From CAWALV01 sp963782965 (GTDB taxonomy: Bacteria; Actinomycetota; Actinomycetes; Acidothermales; Acidothermaceae), in assembly GCA_963782965.1 (NCBI GenBank), contig CAWALV010000006.1:372001-436000 (forward strand): 64,000 nucleotides of DNA. The letters run 5' to 3'. This document shows, in pieces, positions 25,927 to 33,947 of the stretch; within the stretch, counting starts at the first letter, position 1, and each line of letters starts with the position of its first letter. Under the pieces are notes generated by a model. It had not been told where the DNA came from and searched no databases. It saw only the letters and a program-made list of their open reading frames with translations. A program made the position numbers and the translations under genes.

Positions 25927-27333
25927 TCAGCCGCCGTAGACCGTGCGGCCGGGCAAGTCGTCCTTGCTCAACCGCCGGGTCAAGTACAGCCCTTCGAGCG
26001 CGAACTCCAGTGCGGCAGCGGCCTGCCCCGGGTCTTCGCCGCCACCGACTTCGAGCCGTTCCATGATCTTGGCGAGGCCTTGCACCGGCCCGACCCGCTT
26101 CAGCAGCTCCGACGCCGGGACAAGGTCGCCGCTTTCGACGGTCGTGCCCTCTTCGAAGCGCGACAGCAAGCCGGCCAGGTCGGTGGTGCCGAGCCGACCG
26201 CGAAACGTCTCGGCGATCGCCCGGCGAAGCAGGTGCACGAGCACGTCGCGTTCGCGGCCCTCTTCGCTCACCTCGAACTCGACCTTGCCTTGCAGGGAGT
26301 CGACCATCGAGGCGACGTCGCACACCCGGGCCACGGCGTCCGTCTCGCCGGTGACCGCGGCGCGCCGCAGCGCCGACGCCGCGACGGTCTCGGCGCCGGC
26401 CACCGCGAACCTCGCCGACACGCCGGACCGCTGGTCGACCGCGGTCGACTCGCGCACCAGCCGGGTGAAGCGCGCGACGACTTCCAGCAAGTGCGTCGGG
26501 ACGACGGCAGCGAGCGCCGCTTCCTGACCGATGAGCCTCATCTCGTCTTGCAACCGAAGCGGGTAGTGGGTGCGGACCTCGGCGCCGAACCGGTCCTTCA
26601 GCGGGGTGATGATGCGGCCCCGGTTGGTGTAGTCCTCCGGGTTGGCGCTGGCCACGAGCAGGACGTCGAGCGGTAGCCGAAGCGCGTACCCGCGGATCTG
26701 CACGTCGCGCTCTTCGAGCACGTTCAGCAGCGACACCTGGATGCGCTCGGCCAGGTCGGGCAGCTCGTTGACCGAGAAGATGCCGCGGTTGAAGCGCGGT
26801 ACCAGCCCGTAGTGCACGGTCTGCGGGTCGCCGAGCGTGCGCCCCTCCGCCACCTTGATCGGGTCGACGTCACCGATGAGGTCGCCGACGCTGGTGTCGG
26901 GAGTCGCCAGCTTCTCGCCGTACCGCTCGTCGCGATGCTTCCAGCTGACCGGCAGGTCGTCGCCGGCCTCGATCGCCAGCGCGCGGCACCGCGCGCACAC
27001 CGGTGCGTACGGGTGGTCGTTGATCTCGCAGCCGGCGACGACCGGGGTCCACTCGTCGAGCAGCGCGGCGATACTGCGGATCAACCGCGTCTTGCCTTGC
27101 CCCCGCTCGCCGAGCAGCACGAAGTCGTGGCCGGCGAGCAAGGCACGCTCCACATGGGGCAGCACCGTCTCGTCGAAGCCCACGATCCCGGGGAAACGCG
27201 GTTCGCCGGTGCGCAGCTTGGCCAGCAGGTTGTCGCGGATCTCGTCCTTGACCGGCTTGTGCACGTGACCTTCTGCGCGTAACGCGTGCAAGGTGGCGAT
27301 GGCCGGATGTGAAAGCACGTGAGTGGTTGGCAC
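25927..27333 (-). CDS. MoxR/magnesium-chelatase-like AAA+ ATPase
   Basis: This 468-residue ATPase resembles the ChlI/MoxR branch. Walker A is GERGQGKTRL near residue 60. Walker B is replaced by the family's GIFSVNELPDLAERIQVSLLN near residue 155, and a sensor-like ASANPEDYTNRGRI follows. A Cys pair in CEINDHPYAPVCARCRAL (near 85-100) looks metal-binding. The frame stays open far upstream, but GTG 27333 begins the family sequence and follows a TAAGGT hexamer (27341-27346) by seven bases. It forms an operon with the VWA gene. Confidence 0.88.
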   Translation of the reverse strand: MPTTHVLSHPAIATLHALRAEGHVHKPVKDEIRDNLLAKLRTGEPRFPGIVGFDETVLPHVERALLAGHDFVLLGERGQGKTRLIRSIAALLDEWTPVVAGCEINDHPYAPVCARCRALAIEAGDDLPVSWKHRDERYGEKLATPDTSVGDLIGDVDPIKVAEGRTLGDPQTVHYGLVPRFNRGIFSVNELPDLAERIQVSLLNVLEERDVQIRGYALRLPLDVLLVASANPEDYTNRGRIITPLKDRFGAEVRTHYPLRLQDEMRLIGQEAALAAVVPTHLLEVVARFTRLVRESTAVDQRSGVSARFAVAGAETVAASALRRAAVTGETDAVARVCDVASMVDSLQGKVEFEVSEEGRERDVLVHLLRRAIAETFRGRLGTTDLAGLLSRFEEGTTVESGDLVPASELLKRVGPVQGLAKIMERLEVGGGEDPGQAAAALEFALEGLYLTRRLSKDDLPGRTVYGG

Positions 27334-27340
27334 CCTTCCG

Positions 27341-27346
27341 ACCTTA
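27341..27346 (-). promoter_or_regulatory. -10-like box TAAGGT of the AAA-VWA operon
   Basis: On the minus strand TAAGGT ends seven bases before the GTG at 27333. This supports the chosen start over the much longer open frame, and suggests leaderless transcription. Confidence 0.5.
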
Positions 27347-27453
27347 CGTCTCGACTTGCGGTCACGTGCAGGGGTATCGGCTGGGAGCGCACTCGATCGG
27401 CAGCCCGGACGGCGGCATGACAGGAGCCGACCCATGCTGGGAAGATTGCCGAC

Positions 27454-28659
27454 GTGCCACGGTTCGCAGAGGGTCTCGCCATCGATGCCGATCTTGTGCG
27501 CGCGGCTGAGACCGCTGCCATGGCGGCGCGCGACCCGCTGGGCGGCCTCAACCCCGACCTCGCCTGCGTGTTCGTGTGCGGTGACGACCCGGAGCAGGTC
27601 GGTGCGGCGTTGCAGCGGGCGGCGAGCGTCGTCCGGGCCCGCACGGTGATCGGTTGCAGCGCGTCCGGGGTGATCGGTTCCGCTCGTGGGGTCGAGGCGA
27701 CGAGCGCCGTGAGCGTCTGGGCCGCGGTACTGCCCGGCGTCCGCATTCGGGCTTTCCACCTCGAGGTGATCCGCACCCCGAAGGGCATGGCCGTGCTGGG
27801 GCTGCCCACGATCGACGACGTCGACGAGGTCGCGGTCGTCCTCGCCGATCCGTACTCGTTTCCCGCAGACGGGTTCGTCGAGCAGGCGAACGACGCCATG
27901 GGCTTGCCGCTGGTCGGCGGCATGGCGGCGGGGAGCCGGGGCCCGGGTTCGAGCCGGTTGCTGCTCGACAACCGATCGGTCGACCGCGGAGCGGTCGGCG
28001 TCGTGCTCGGCGGCCCGGTCGGCGCCCGGGCCATGGTGAGCCAGGGCTGCCGCCCGGTGGGCCCGCCGATGACCGTCACGGCGGCGGAGGGCAACCTGCT
28101 CCTCGAACTGGCGGGTATGCCGGCGATCCGCAAACTCGAATACGTGATGAGCACGTTGTCGTCGGAAGACCAGGCGCTGGCCAGCGCGGGCCTGCAGCTC
28201 GGCATCGCGATGGACGAGTACGCCGAAGAACACGAGCGCGGGGATTTTCTGGTGCGCGGCATCCTCGGCCTTGATCAGCCGCGTGGCGCGATCGCTATCG
28301 GCGACGTCGTCGAAGTCGGGCGGACCGTGCGCTTCCAAGTGCGAGACGCCGCGTCGGCCGATGACGACCTGCGCGACATGGTGAAGCGACTGCGAGAGGA
28401 GTTCACGTCGGTCGACGGCGCGTTGCTCTTCTCCTGCAACGGTCGTGGTTCGAACCTCTTCACGTCCGCTGACCACGACGTCTTGGCGATGCGGCAGGGG
28501 ATGGCAACCTCTGCGGTCGCCGGCTTCTTCGCGTCGGGCGAGATCGGGCCCGTCGGCGGGCGCAACCACCTGCACGGCTTCTCGGCGTCCGTGCTCGTCT
28601 TCGGCAGCCTTCGCGAACCCGAGCCGGCCCACCAGCCGTCGCCTGGCGCGTCCGGTTAG
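27454..28659 (+). CDS. FIST-domain signal transduction protein
   Basis: This 401-residue protein has FIST_N (about 30-220) and FIST_C (about 225-380) domains, which are thought to bind small ligands such as amino acids. FIST_N shows the VIGCSASGVIGSARGVE motif, and FIST_C ends with FFASGEIGPVGGRNHLHGFSAS. The protein is soluble and stands alone, without a kinase or transducer domain. GTG 27454 follows a GAAGAT hexamer by seven bases. It is divergent from the AAA-VWA operon; a shared regulatory role is possible but not shown. Confidence 0.88.
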   Translation: MPRFAEGLAIDADLVRAAETAAMAARDPLGGLNPDLACVFVCGDDPEQVGAALQRAASVVRARTVIGCSASGVIGSARGVEATSAVSVWAAVLPGVRIRAFHLEVIRTPKGMAVLGLPTIDDVDEVAVVLADPYSFPADGFVEQANDAMGLPLVGGMAAGSRGPGSSRLLLDNRSVDRGAVGVVLGGPVGARAMVSQGCRPVGPPMTVTAAEGNLLLELAGMPAIRKLEYVMSTLSSEDQALASAGLQLGIAMDEYAEEHERGDFLVRGILGLDQPRGAIAIGDVVEVGRTVRFQVRDAASADDDLRDMVKRLREEFTSVDGALLFSCNGRGSNLFTSADHDVLAMRQGMATSAVAGFFASGEIGPVGGRNHLHGFSASVLVFGSLREPEPAHQPSPGASG

Positions 28660-28668
28660 AACACCGGC

Positions 28669-29742
28669 GTGGCCAACGACCCACCCGACGCTGCCGCGAC
28701 CCTGCGGCGCATCGCGTTCCTGCTCGAACGCGCGCACGAGCCGACGTACCGGGTGCGGGCGTTCCGCAACGCCGCCGCGACCGTTGCCGGGTTGCCCGAG
28801 GCGGAACTCCGACGCCGGGCCGACGCCGGCACGCTGACCGACCTTCCCGGAATCGGCAAGGCGACCGCGGCCGTGGTGACAGACGCGCTCGCGGGCCGGA
28901 CCCCCGAATACCTGGCCAGGCTGGAAGCCGCGCCCGCGGCCGTGACGGTGTCCGGCACCTCGCCGCTCGGCGGTGAAGAGCTCCGCGCGGCGCTGCGCGG
29001 CGACCTGCACACGCACTCCGACTGGAGCGACGGTGGCAGCCCGATCGAGGAGATGGCCGAAGCCGCAAGCTCACTCGACGGCGGCGGGCACGACTACATC
29101 GCACTCACTGACCATTCGCCCCGGCTGACCGTTGCTCGCGGACTGAGCGTGGAACGGTTGCGTGAACAGTTGCGGATGGTCGCAGAACTGAACGACCGGC
29201 TCGCGCCGTTTCGCATCCTGACCGGCATCGAGTGCGACATCTTGGACGACGGGTCGCTCGACCAAGACCCCGACCTGCTCGACGAGCTCGACATCGTCGT
29301 GGCCAGCGTGCACTCGAAGCTGCGGATGCCGGCCGACGCGATGACCACCCGCATGGTGAACGCGGTCGGCAACCCGCGGGTCGACGTGCTCGGTCATTGC
29401 ACCGGGCGCCTGGTGACCGACCGCGACGGCGGCGAACGCGGCAGGGCGCGGCCGGAATCGCAGTTCGATGCAGCTGCCGTCTTCGCGGCGTGCAGACGAA
29501 GCGGCGTGGCCGTCGAGATCAACAGCCGACCGGAACGGCTCGACCCGCCGCGCCGGCTGCTGCGGCTGGCGGTCGAGATGGGCTGCCTGTTCGCGATCGA
29601 CACCGACGCGCACGCGCCCGGTCAGCTGGAGTGGCAGATCACCGGGTGTGCACGCGCGCAGGAGTGCGGCGTGCGCCCGGAGTCGGTCATCAACACGCTG
29701 GACGCCGACAGCTTGCTGGCCTGGACCCGCCGGGTTCGCTAG
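28669..29742 (+). CDS. Helix-hairpin-helix plus PHP-domain protein (PolX C-terminus-like)
   Basis: This 357-residue protein has a PolX-like helical N-terminus (EPTYRVRAFRNAAATV) with a helix-hairpin-helix (LTDLPGIGKATAAVV, about 55-70). The PHP metal-dependent hydrolase domain follows: DLHTHSDWSDGGSPIEEM near 108, ALTDHSPR, GIECDIL, SVHSKLRM, and the terminal IDTDAHAPGQL with His/Asp ligands. The polymerase domain of true PolX is absent. Such stand-alone proteins may be phosphoesterases acting on DNA ends or small phosphates. GTG 28669 lies 9 bases after the FIST stop. Confidence 0.88.
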   Translation: MANDPPDAAATLRRIAFLLERAHEPTYRVRAFRNAAATVAGLPEAELRRRADAGTLTDLPGIGKATAAVVTDALAGRTPEYLARLEAAPAAVTVSGTSPLGGEELRAALRGDLHTHSDWSDGGSPIEEMAEAASSLDGGGHDYIALTDHSPRLTVARGLSVERLREQLRMVAELNDRLAPFRILTGIECDILDDGSLDQDPDLLDELDIVVASVHSKLRMPADAMTTRMVNAVGNPRVDVLGHCTGRLVTDRDGGERGRARPESQFDAAAVFAACRRSGVAVEINSRPERLDPPRRLLRLAVEMGCLFAIDTDAHAPGQLEWQITGCARAQECGVRPESVINTLDADSLLAWTRRVR

Positions 29743-30620
29743 CCCCAGCCGCCGCTGGGGATGTACGGCGATGACCGCCAGACGTCGCCCTTGACGCAGC
29801 GGCTGCCGTGGGCGCCGAGGGAAAGGCCCGCCTCGAGGGCGACGTCGAGTGCCCATTGCTGGGCGTGGGTGATCCAGAACAGGTTCGGTTCGTCGCCGGA
29901 CTCCGCAAGCGCCGTCCAGAGCAGGGCGCGGGCAGCCGTGGGTGTGGTGGCACCGATGACCGCAGGGCCACGCGGGTCGACGAAGGTGTAGCCGCGACCG
30001 GCTGCGGTGTCGGTGACGAAGAGCGCGGCTTCACCTGCGTCGAAGTAGTCGAGGTCGACGCCGTGCGGTGCGCCGCGATGGAACGCGGCGATGTCTTCGA
30101 TGAAGTCGCGGACTTCGGCCAAAGCGGCGGGTCGGACGGCGCCGTTCGCCGGTAACCGCGCCCGGTCGAGTTTGCCCTTCGCTTCATAGCAGGGCACCAG
30201 GTCGAAGCCGGCTGTTCGGTAACGGCGCAGGGCCTTCGGGTCGTCGCTGGCGCACAGCGCGCCGAGGTCGTCGAGGGTCCTCAACGTGGCATCGAGGAGT
30301 CGACGGCCGATCCCGCGCGATTGCGCGTCGGTGGAAACGGCGAGGAGTGAGAGGAACCACAGCTTCTCGCGACGCGTGGCGATCCCGACGCCGACGATGT
30401 CGCCGCCGGCGTCTGCAACGAAGCAGCCGTCAGGGTCATGACGCAAGGCATGCCGTAGCCGGCGCTGGCCCTTCGCCCGCCCGTCGTCGTCCAACTCCTC
30501 CATCTGCCAGCCGTACTGCTTGCCGGCGTTGCGCAACGCGTTGTACGACATCTCTTGCGTGGTGGGAACATCGGCGTCAACCATCGGGCGGACGACGACG
30601 TCTGCTGCGATCTCGGGCAT
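29739..30620 (-). CDS. GNAT-family N-acetyltransferase, two-domain
   Basis: This 293-residue protein has an N-terminal GNAT fold (about 8-150) with the acetyl-CoA loop in LLAVSTDAQSRGIGRRLLDATL. A degenerate second GNAT-like half (about 155-290) ends in WITHAQQWALDVALEAGLSLG, as in actinobacterial tandem-GNAT enzymes. The substrate is unknown. ATG 30620 is seven bases after TAGAGT (30628-30633), which argues for this start over the longer open frame. Its stop codon shares the palindrome CTAG with the stop of the convergent PHP gene. Confidence 0.85.
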   Translation of the reverse strand: MPEIAADVVVRPMVDADVPTTQEMSYNALRNAGKQYGWQMEELDDDGRAKGQRRLRHALRHDPDGCFVADAGGDIVGVGIATRREKLWFLSLLAVSTDAQSRGIGRRLLDATLRTLDDLGALCASDDPKALRRYRTAGFDLVPCYEAKGKLDRARLPANGAVRPAALAEVRDFIEDIAAFHRGAPHGVDLDYFDAGEAALFVTDTAAGRGYTFVDPRGPAVIGATTPTAARALLWTALAESGDEPNLFWITHAQQWALDVALEAGLSLGAHGSRCVKGDVWRSSPYIPSGGWG

Positions 30621-30627
30621 GGGCTCG

Positions 30628-30633
30628 ACTCTA
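30628..30633 (-). promoter_or_regulatory. -10-like box TAGAGT of the GNAT gene
   Basis: TAGAGT on the minus strand ends seven bases before ATG 30620; no ribosome binding site is visible between them. Confidence 0.5.
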
Positions 30634-30669
30634 GTTAGACGACAGGTGTCGGGCTGCTGATTATTCGAC

Positions 30670-32289
30670 TCAGTCGATTCCGGGCGCGACCGCCTGCGGG
30701 CCGGCGCCGGTGCTGGCGGCGGCCGCCCGCCCAAGACCCGACTGCCTGGACAGGTGCCTTTCCGGCAACACGAACGCGAGTGCCAGGCCGACGGCGGCGA
30801 GCGGGAGCGTCCACAAGAAGGTGTGCTGAATGCCTTGCACGTAGGCGTTGTCCATCAGGGTCCGCAGCGGCTGCGGTAGTTGCACGCTACTGCCGCCTTG
30901 CCCGCTGTTGATCGCCGCCGACACCTGTGCCTGGGCGCTTGCCGGGACGTGCGAGACCAGGTAGCCGGTGAGGCTATTGGTGAAGATCGCGCCGAAGACG
31001 GCTACGCCGAGCGAGCTGCCCATGCTCCGGAAGAAGGTGTTGGACGACGTGCCCACGCCCATGTCGGTGTAGGCGACAGAGTTCTGGATCGCCAGTACCA
31101 GCACCTGCATGATGCAACCCATGCCGGCGCCCATCAGCAGGAACTCCCCGGCGAGCCGGATATACGACGTGTCGGCCTTGATCATGCTCATCAGGGCGAA
31201 GGCCACGATGGTCAAGGCCATGCCGATGATCGGGAAGATCTTGTACCGGCCGACCTTGCTGATGATGCGGCCGCTGCCGATGGAGGTGGTGAGGATGCCT
31301 GCCATCAACGGCAGCAGTTGCAGGCCGGAGAGCGTGGGGGAGACGTTCTTGACCTCCTGCAAATACAGCGGCAAGTAGATGATGGCGCCGAACATCGCGA
31401 ACCCGAGAATGAAACCCATGATGTTGGCGACCGTGAACACGCGGTTGCGGAACAGTCGCAGCGGCAGGATCGGCTCGGGGGCCTTGCCTTCCCACCACAC
31501 GAACGCGCCGAGTAGAAGCGCCCCGATGATGAAGGAGCCGACGATCTGCGGCGAACCCCAGGCGAAACCGCCGTGGTGCGCCTTGCCGCCCAGGGACAGT
31601 GCGAGCAGCAACCCTGACGTTCCGAGCACGAGAATCGATGCGCCGGCGTAGTCGACCTTGTGGTCGCGGCGGTGGAACGGGATGTCGAGCACAGCGCTGG
31701 TGACGAAGAGAGCGACGGCGCCGAGCGGCAGGTTGATGTAGAAGACCCACCGCCAGCTGAGTTCGGTGGTGAAGAAGCCACCGAGCAGCGGGCCGACCAC
31801 GCTCGCGATTCCGAACACCCCGCCGAAGTAGCCCTGGTAGCGGCCTCGCTCACGGGGTGGGATGACGTCGCCGATGATGGCGAGTGCCAGCGTGATGAGG
31901 CCGCCCGCGCCGAGACCCTGGAAGGCCCGTGTCGCGATGAGCTCGGCCATGTTCTGGCTCGCGCCGGCGAAGGCCGAACCGATGAGGAACACGACAATCG
32001 CGAATTGAAAGACCTTCTTGCGCCCGTACAGGTCGGAGATCTTTCCGTACAGCGGTGTCGATGCGGTCGAGGTCAGCAGGTAAGCCGTGACGACCCAGCC
32101 GAGGTGTTCACGCCCGCCGAGGTCGCCGGTGATCCGGGGCAATGCGGTCGAGACGATCGTCTGGTCGAGGGCCGCCAGCAGCATGCCCAGCATCAGGCCG
32201 GACAGCACCACCATGATCTGGCGATGCGTCATGTTCACGGGCTCGGGAGGTGCCGAGCTCGCGGCGGCGGTGTCGGACGGTTGACTCAT
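30670..32289 (-). CDS. DHA2-family (EmrB/QacA-like) drug efflux MFS transporter, 14-helix
   Basis: This 539-residue H+-coupled exporter has fourteen membrane segments. The first helix carries the family motif D1 (LAALDQTIVSTALPRI). Motif A is LYGKISDLYGRKKVF, and motif C-like GVFGIASVVGPLLGG lies in helix 5. The C-terminal tail is short and Ala/Gly-rich. GGAGAGG lies before ATG 32289, which also overlaps the stop of the MarR gene (ATGA). The pair is a classical self-regulated multidrug efflux operon; the actual substrate is unknown. Confidence 0.93.
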   Translation of the reverse strand: MSQPSDTAAASSAPPEPVNMTHRQIMVVLSGLMLGMLLAALDQTIVSTALPRITGDLGGREHLGWVVTAYLLTSTASTPLYGKISDLYGRKKVFQFAIVVFLIGSAFAGASQNMAELIATRAFQGLGAGGLITLALAIIGDVIPPRERGRYQGYFGGVFGIASVVGPLLGGFFTTELSWRWVFYINLPLGAVALFVTSAVLDIPFHRRDHKVDYAGASILVLGTSGLLLALSLGGKAHHGGFAWGSPQIVGSFIIGALLLGAFVWWEGKAPEPILPLRLFRNRVFTVANIMGFILGFAMFGAIIYLPLYLQEVKNVSPTLSGLQLLPLMAGILTTSIGSGRIISKVGRYKIFPIIGMALTIVAFALMSMIKADTSYIRLAGEFLLMGAGMGCIMQVLVLAIQNSVAYTDMGVGTSSNTFFRSMGSSLGVAVFGAIFTNSLTGYLVSHVPASAQAQVSAAINSGQGGSSVQLPQPLRTLMDNAYVQGIQHTFLWTLPLAAVGLALAFVLPERHLSRQSGLGRAAAASTGAGPQAVAPGID

Positions 32290-32831
32290 CGGGTCCTCTC
32301 CTTGACGAAACCAACGGCGCCGCGTGCGCTGGCGGCGGGCGAGGCAAGCGGCGTGTTCGGTTCGGCAGTAGCGCTGTTGCTCAATGTGAGGTCGTCGGCG
32401 AGCCGGGCCAGCAGCGTGGTCAGCTGGTCGACGTCGCGTGCGGCCCAGCGGCTCGTCGCGCGGCTGAGTACCTCGCCGAGTTCGCGGGTGACCGATTCGA
32501 GCTCGGCGCGGCCGGCGGCGCTGATCCGCAACAGCCGGGCCCTTCGGTCGGCCGGGTCGTCGAGGGCTTCGGCGAACCCGCCGTCGCAGAGCCCTCGCAC
32601 CTGCCGGCTGACCGTGGAGGTGTCGAGTTGCACGGCCGTGGCGAGGTCGGAGAGCCGCATCGGGCCGTGCTCGACCAGCTGCGCCAGCAACACGAGGCCG
32701 GCCTTGTCGCAGGAGCTGTGCACCCGAAGCCGGCGCAGCCGGTGCGCGCGACGGACGGTGGCGTAGAGCGCGTCGACCAGCGCCAGTGCCTGCACGTCGG
32801 GCGACCGGTCCACGGCTTCGTTTGCTTGCAT
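32286..32831 (-). CDS. MarR-family transcriptional repressor of the adjacent efflux gene
   Basis: This 181-residue winged-helix protein has MarR features: a dimerising N-terminal helix, then AGLVLLAQLVEHGPMRLSDLATAVQLDTSTVSRQ as helix-turn-helix and ALDDPADRRARLLRIS as the wing. It is upstream of, and coupled to, the DHA2 efflux gene. Two consecutive ATG codons (32834 and 32831) are possible starts. The second lies six bases after GATACT, which fits a leaderless message. A perfect dyad, 32825-32839, covers both codons, so autorepression is very likely. The inducer is unknown. Confidence 0.9.
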   Translation of the reverse strand: MQANEAVDRSPDVQALALVDALYATVRRAHRLRRLRVHSSCDKAGLVLLAQLVEHGPMRLSDLATAVQLDTSTVSRQVRGLCDGGFAEALDDPADRRARLLRISAAGRAELESVTRELGEVLSRATSRWAARDVDQLTTLLARLADDLTLSNSATAEPNTPLASPAASARGAVGFVKERTR

Positions 32832-32839
32832 CATGCAAG
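32825..32839. promoter_or_regulatory. 15-bp perfect dyad, probable MarR operator
   Basis: CTTGCAT-C-ATGCAAG is a perfect 7-bp inverted repeat around one central base. It covers the start codons of marR and abuts its -10-like box GATACT (complement of 32838-32843). MarR proteins bind dyads of this size, so bound repressor would block transcription start directly. Confidence 0.75.
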
Positions 32840-32991
32840 TATCGGCGCGGCTTGCCCGGAACTCAAATCGGTTTCGGACTGCGCCGCGGGCCGATCTTGA
32901 AGTTCCCGAAGACCCCGAAGACTTTGTGCAAATAGTTGCGAAGTCCTCGGGAACCGACGCGGCAACCGTTCGGAGAGCGGGGGAGAGCGGC

Positions 32992-33876
32992 TCAGTCGCC
33001 GACGATCTCGGCGTGGAAGGCGACAAGCTCCTCGGCGACCCGCTCCGGCTTCTCCTCCGGCAACAGGTGCCCGGCGCCGGCCACCGGAACCCATGCCGCC
33101 GAGGGGATCTCGCCGGCCACCCGGCGTCCGTACGAGAGCGCGTGCAGCCGGTCTTCGGCGCCCCACATCACCAGCGTCGGTGGTGGTACGGCGCGGACCA
33201 CGTGCCACGCGGCCTCGACGGCGACCGGGTCGACGCCCGCGACGAACTGCGCCAGGCCGCGGACGGCGCCGGGCCGCCGCAACGCCTCGACATACCGGTC
33301 GAAAGGCCGGGCCCCACCGGCGTCACTGCCGGCGCCGACGGTCCGGCGCAGTGCCCATTCGGCCAGCTTGGGTGCCAGCGGCAGCGCACGGGCGCACACC
33401 TCGCGGACGCCGGGCAACAGCATCGGCAACACCCCCGGTACCGGCCACGCATCCGCGTGCAGGGGCGCGTCGAGGAGCGCGAGGCCGGCGACCCGGGGCC
33501 CGGCGAGAGCGGTCAGGTGGACGGCGACGGCGCCGCCGATCCCGTGGCCGGCGACCACGACCTGGTCGACGTCCATCGCGTCGAGCAGCCCGAGCATCAG
33601 TCTGGCCTGGGTGGCGAGGTCGACGACCCGGCCCACCCGCTCGGACTCGCCGAGCTGCGCAAGGTCAGGGGCGATGATGTGCAGGTTCTCCGCGGTGCCG
33701 GCGCACATCTCGGGCGCCACCTCACGCCACAGCTGCGACGACGTGGGAAAGCCATGGAGCAACAGCACGGCCGGGGCATGATCGAGGCCGTCGCCGGGGC
33801 TGCCGTACCTCGTGCTCCGCAACCGAATGCCATCGACGACGTGGTCGGCCAGGTGCGGAGCGACGTGGGTACGCAT
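32992..33876 (-). CDS. Alpha/beta-hydrolase fold protein lacking the nucleophile Ser
   Basis: This 294-residue protein has a clear alpha/beta-hydrolase fold: LLLHGFPTSSQLWRE oxyanion region, PDLAQLGESERVG, MWGAEDRLHA and the late AGAGHLLPEEKPERVAEEL with the catalytic His. At the nucleophile elbow the usual G-x-S-x-G reads GHGIGG, so Ser is replaced by Gly. It may be catalytically dead or use other chemistry. ATG 33876 follows CAGGAT by six bases. It stands between the MarR-efflux operon and threonine dehydratase, with no clear functional link to either. Confidence 0.85.
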   Translation of the reverse strand: MRTHVAPHLADHVVDGIRLRSTRYGSPGDGLDHAPAVLLLHGFPTSSQLWREVAPEMCAGTAENLHIIAPDLAQLGESERVGRVVDLATQARLMLGLLDAMDVDQVVVAGHGIGGAVAVHLTALAGPRVAGLALLDAPLHADAWPVPGVLPMLLPGVREVCARALPLAPKLAEWALRRTVGAGSDAGGARPFDRYVEALRRPGAVRGLAQFVAGVDPVAVEAAWHVVRAVPPPTLVMWGAEDRLHALSYGRRVAGEIPSAAWVPVAGAGHLLPEEKPERVAEELVAFHAEIVGD

Positions 33877-33947
33877 CCGTCCATCCTGGCACCCGGCCGA
33901 GGTCGGCAGTGAGTGCGGCGGGAACTGGCGAGTGCCAGACTCGGGAC

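Noticed and set aside
27334..29016. N-terminal extension of the AAA ATPase gene to 1029 residues
   Set aside because: The extra frame runs antisense through the FIST and PHP genes and has low-complexity Arg/His/Asp sequence. The family sequence and -10-like box start at 27333.
32290..32838. Extension of the DHA2 transporter to 722 residues
   Set aside because: The added 183 residues are an Arg-rich shadow of marR; the ribosome binding site and family start agree with 32289.
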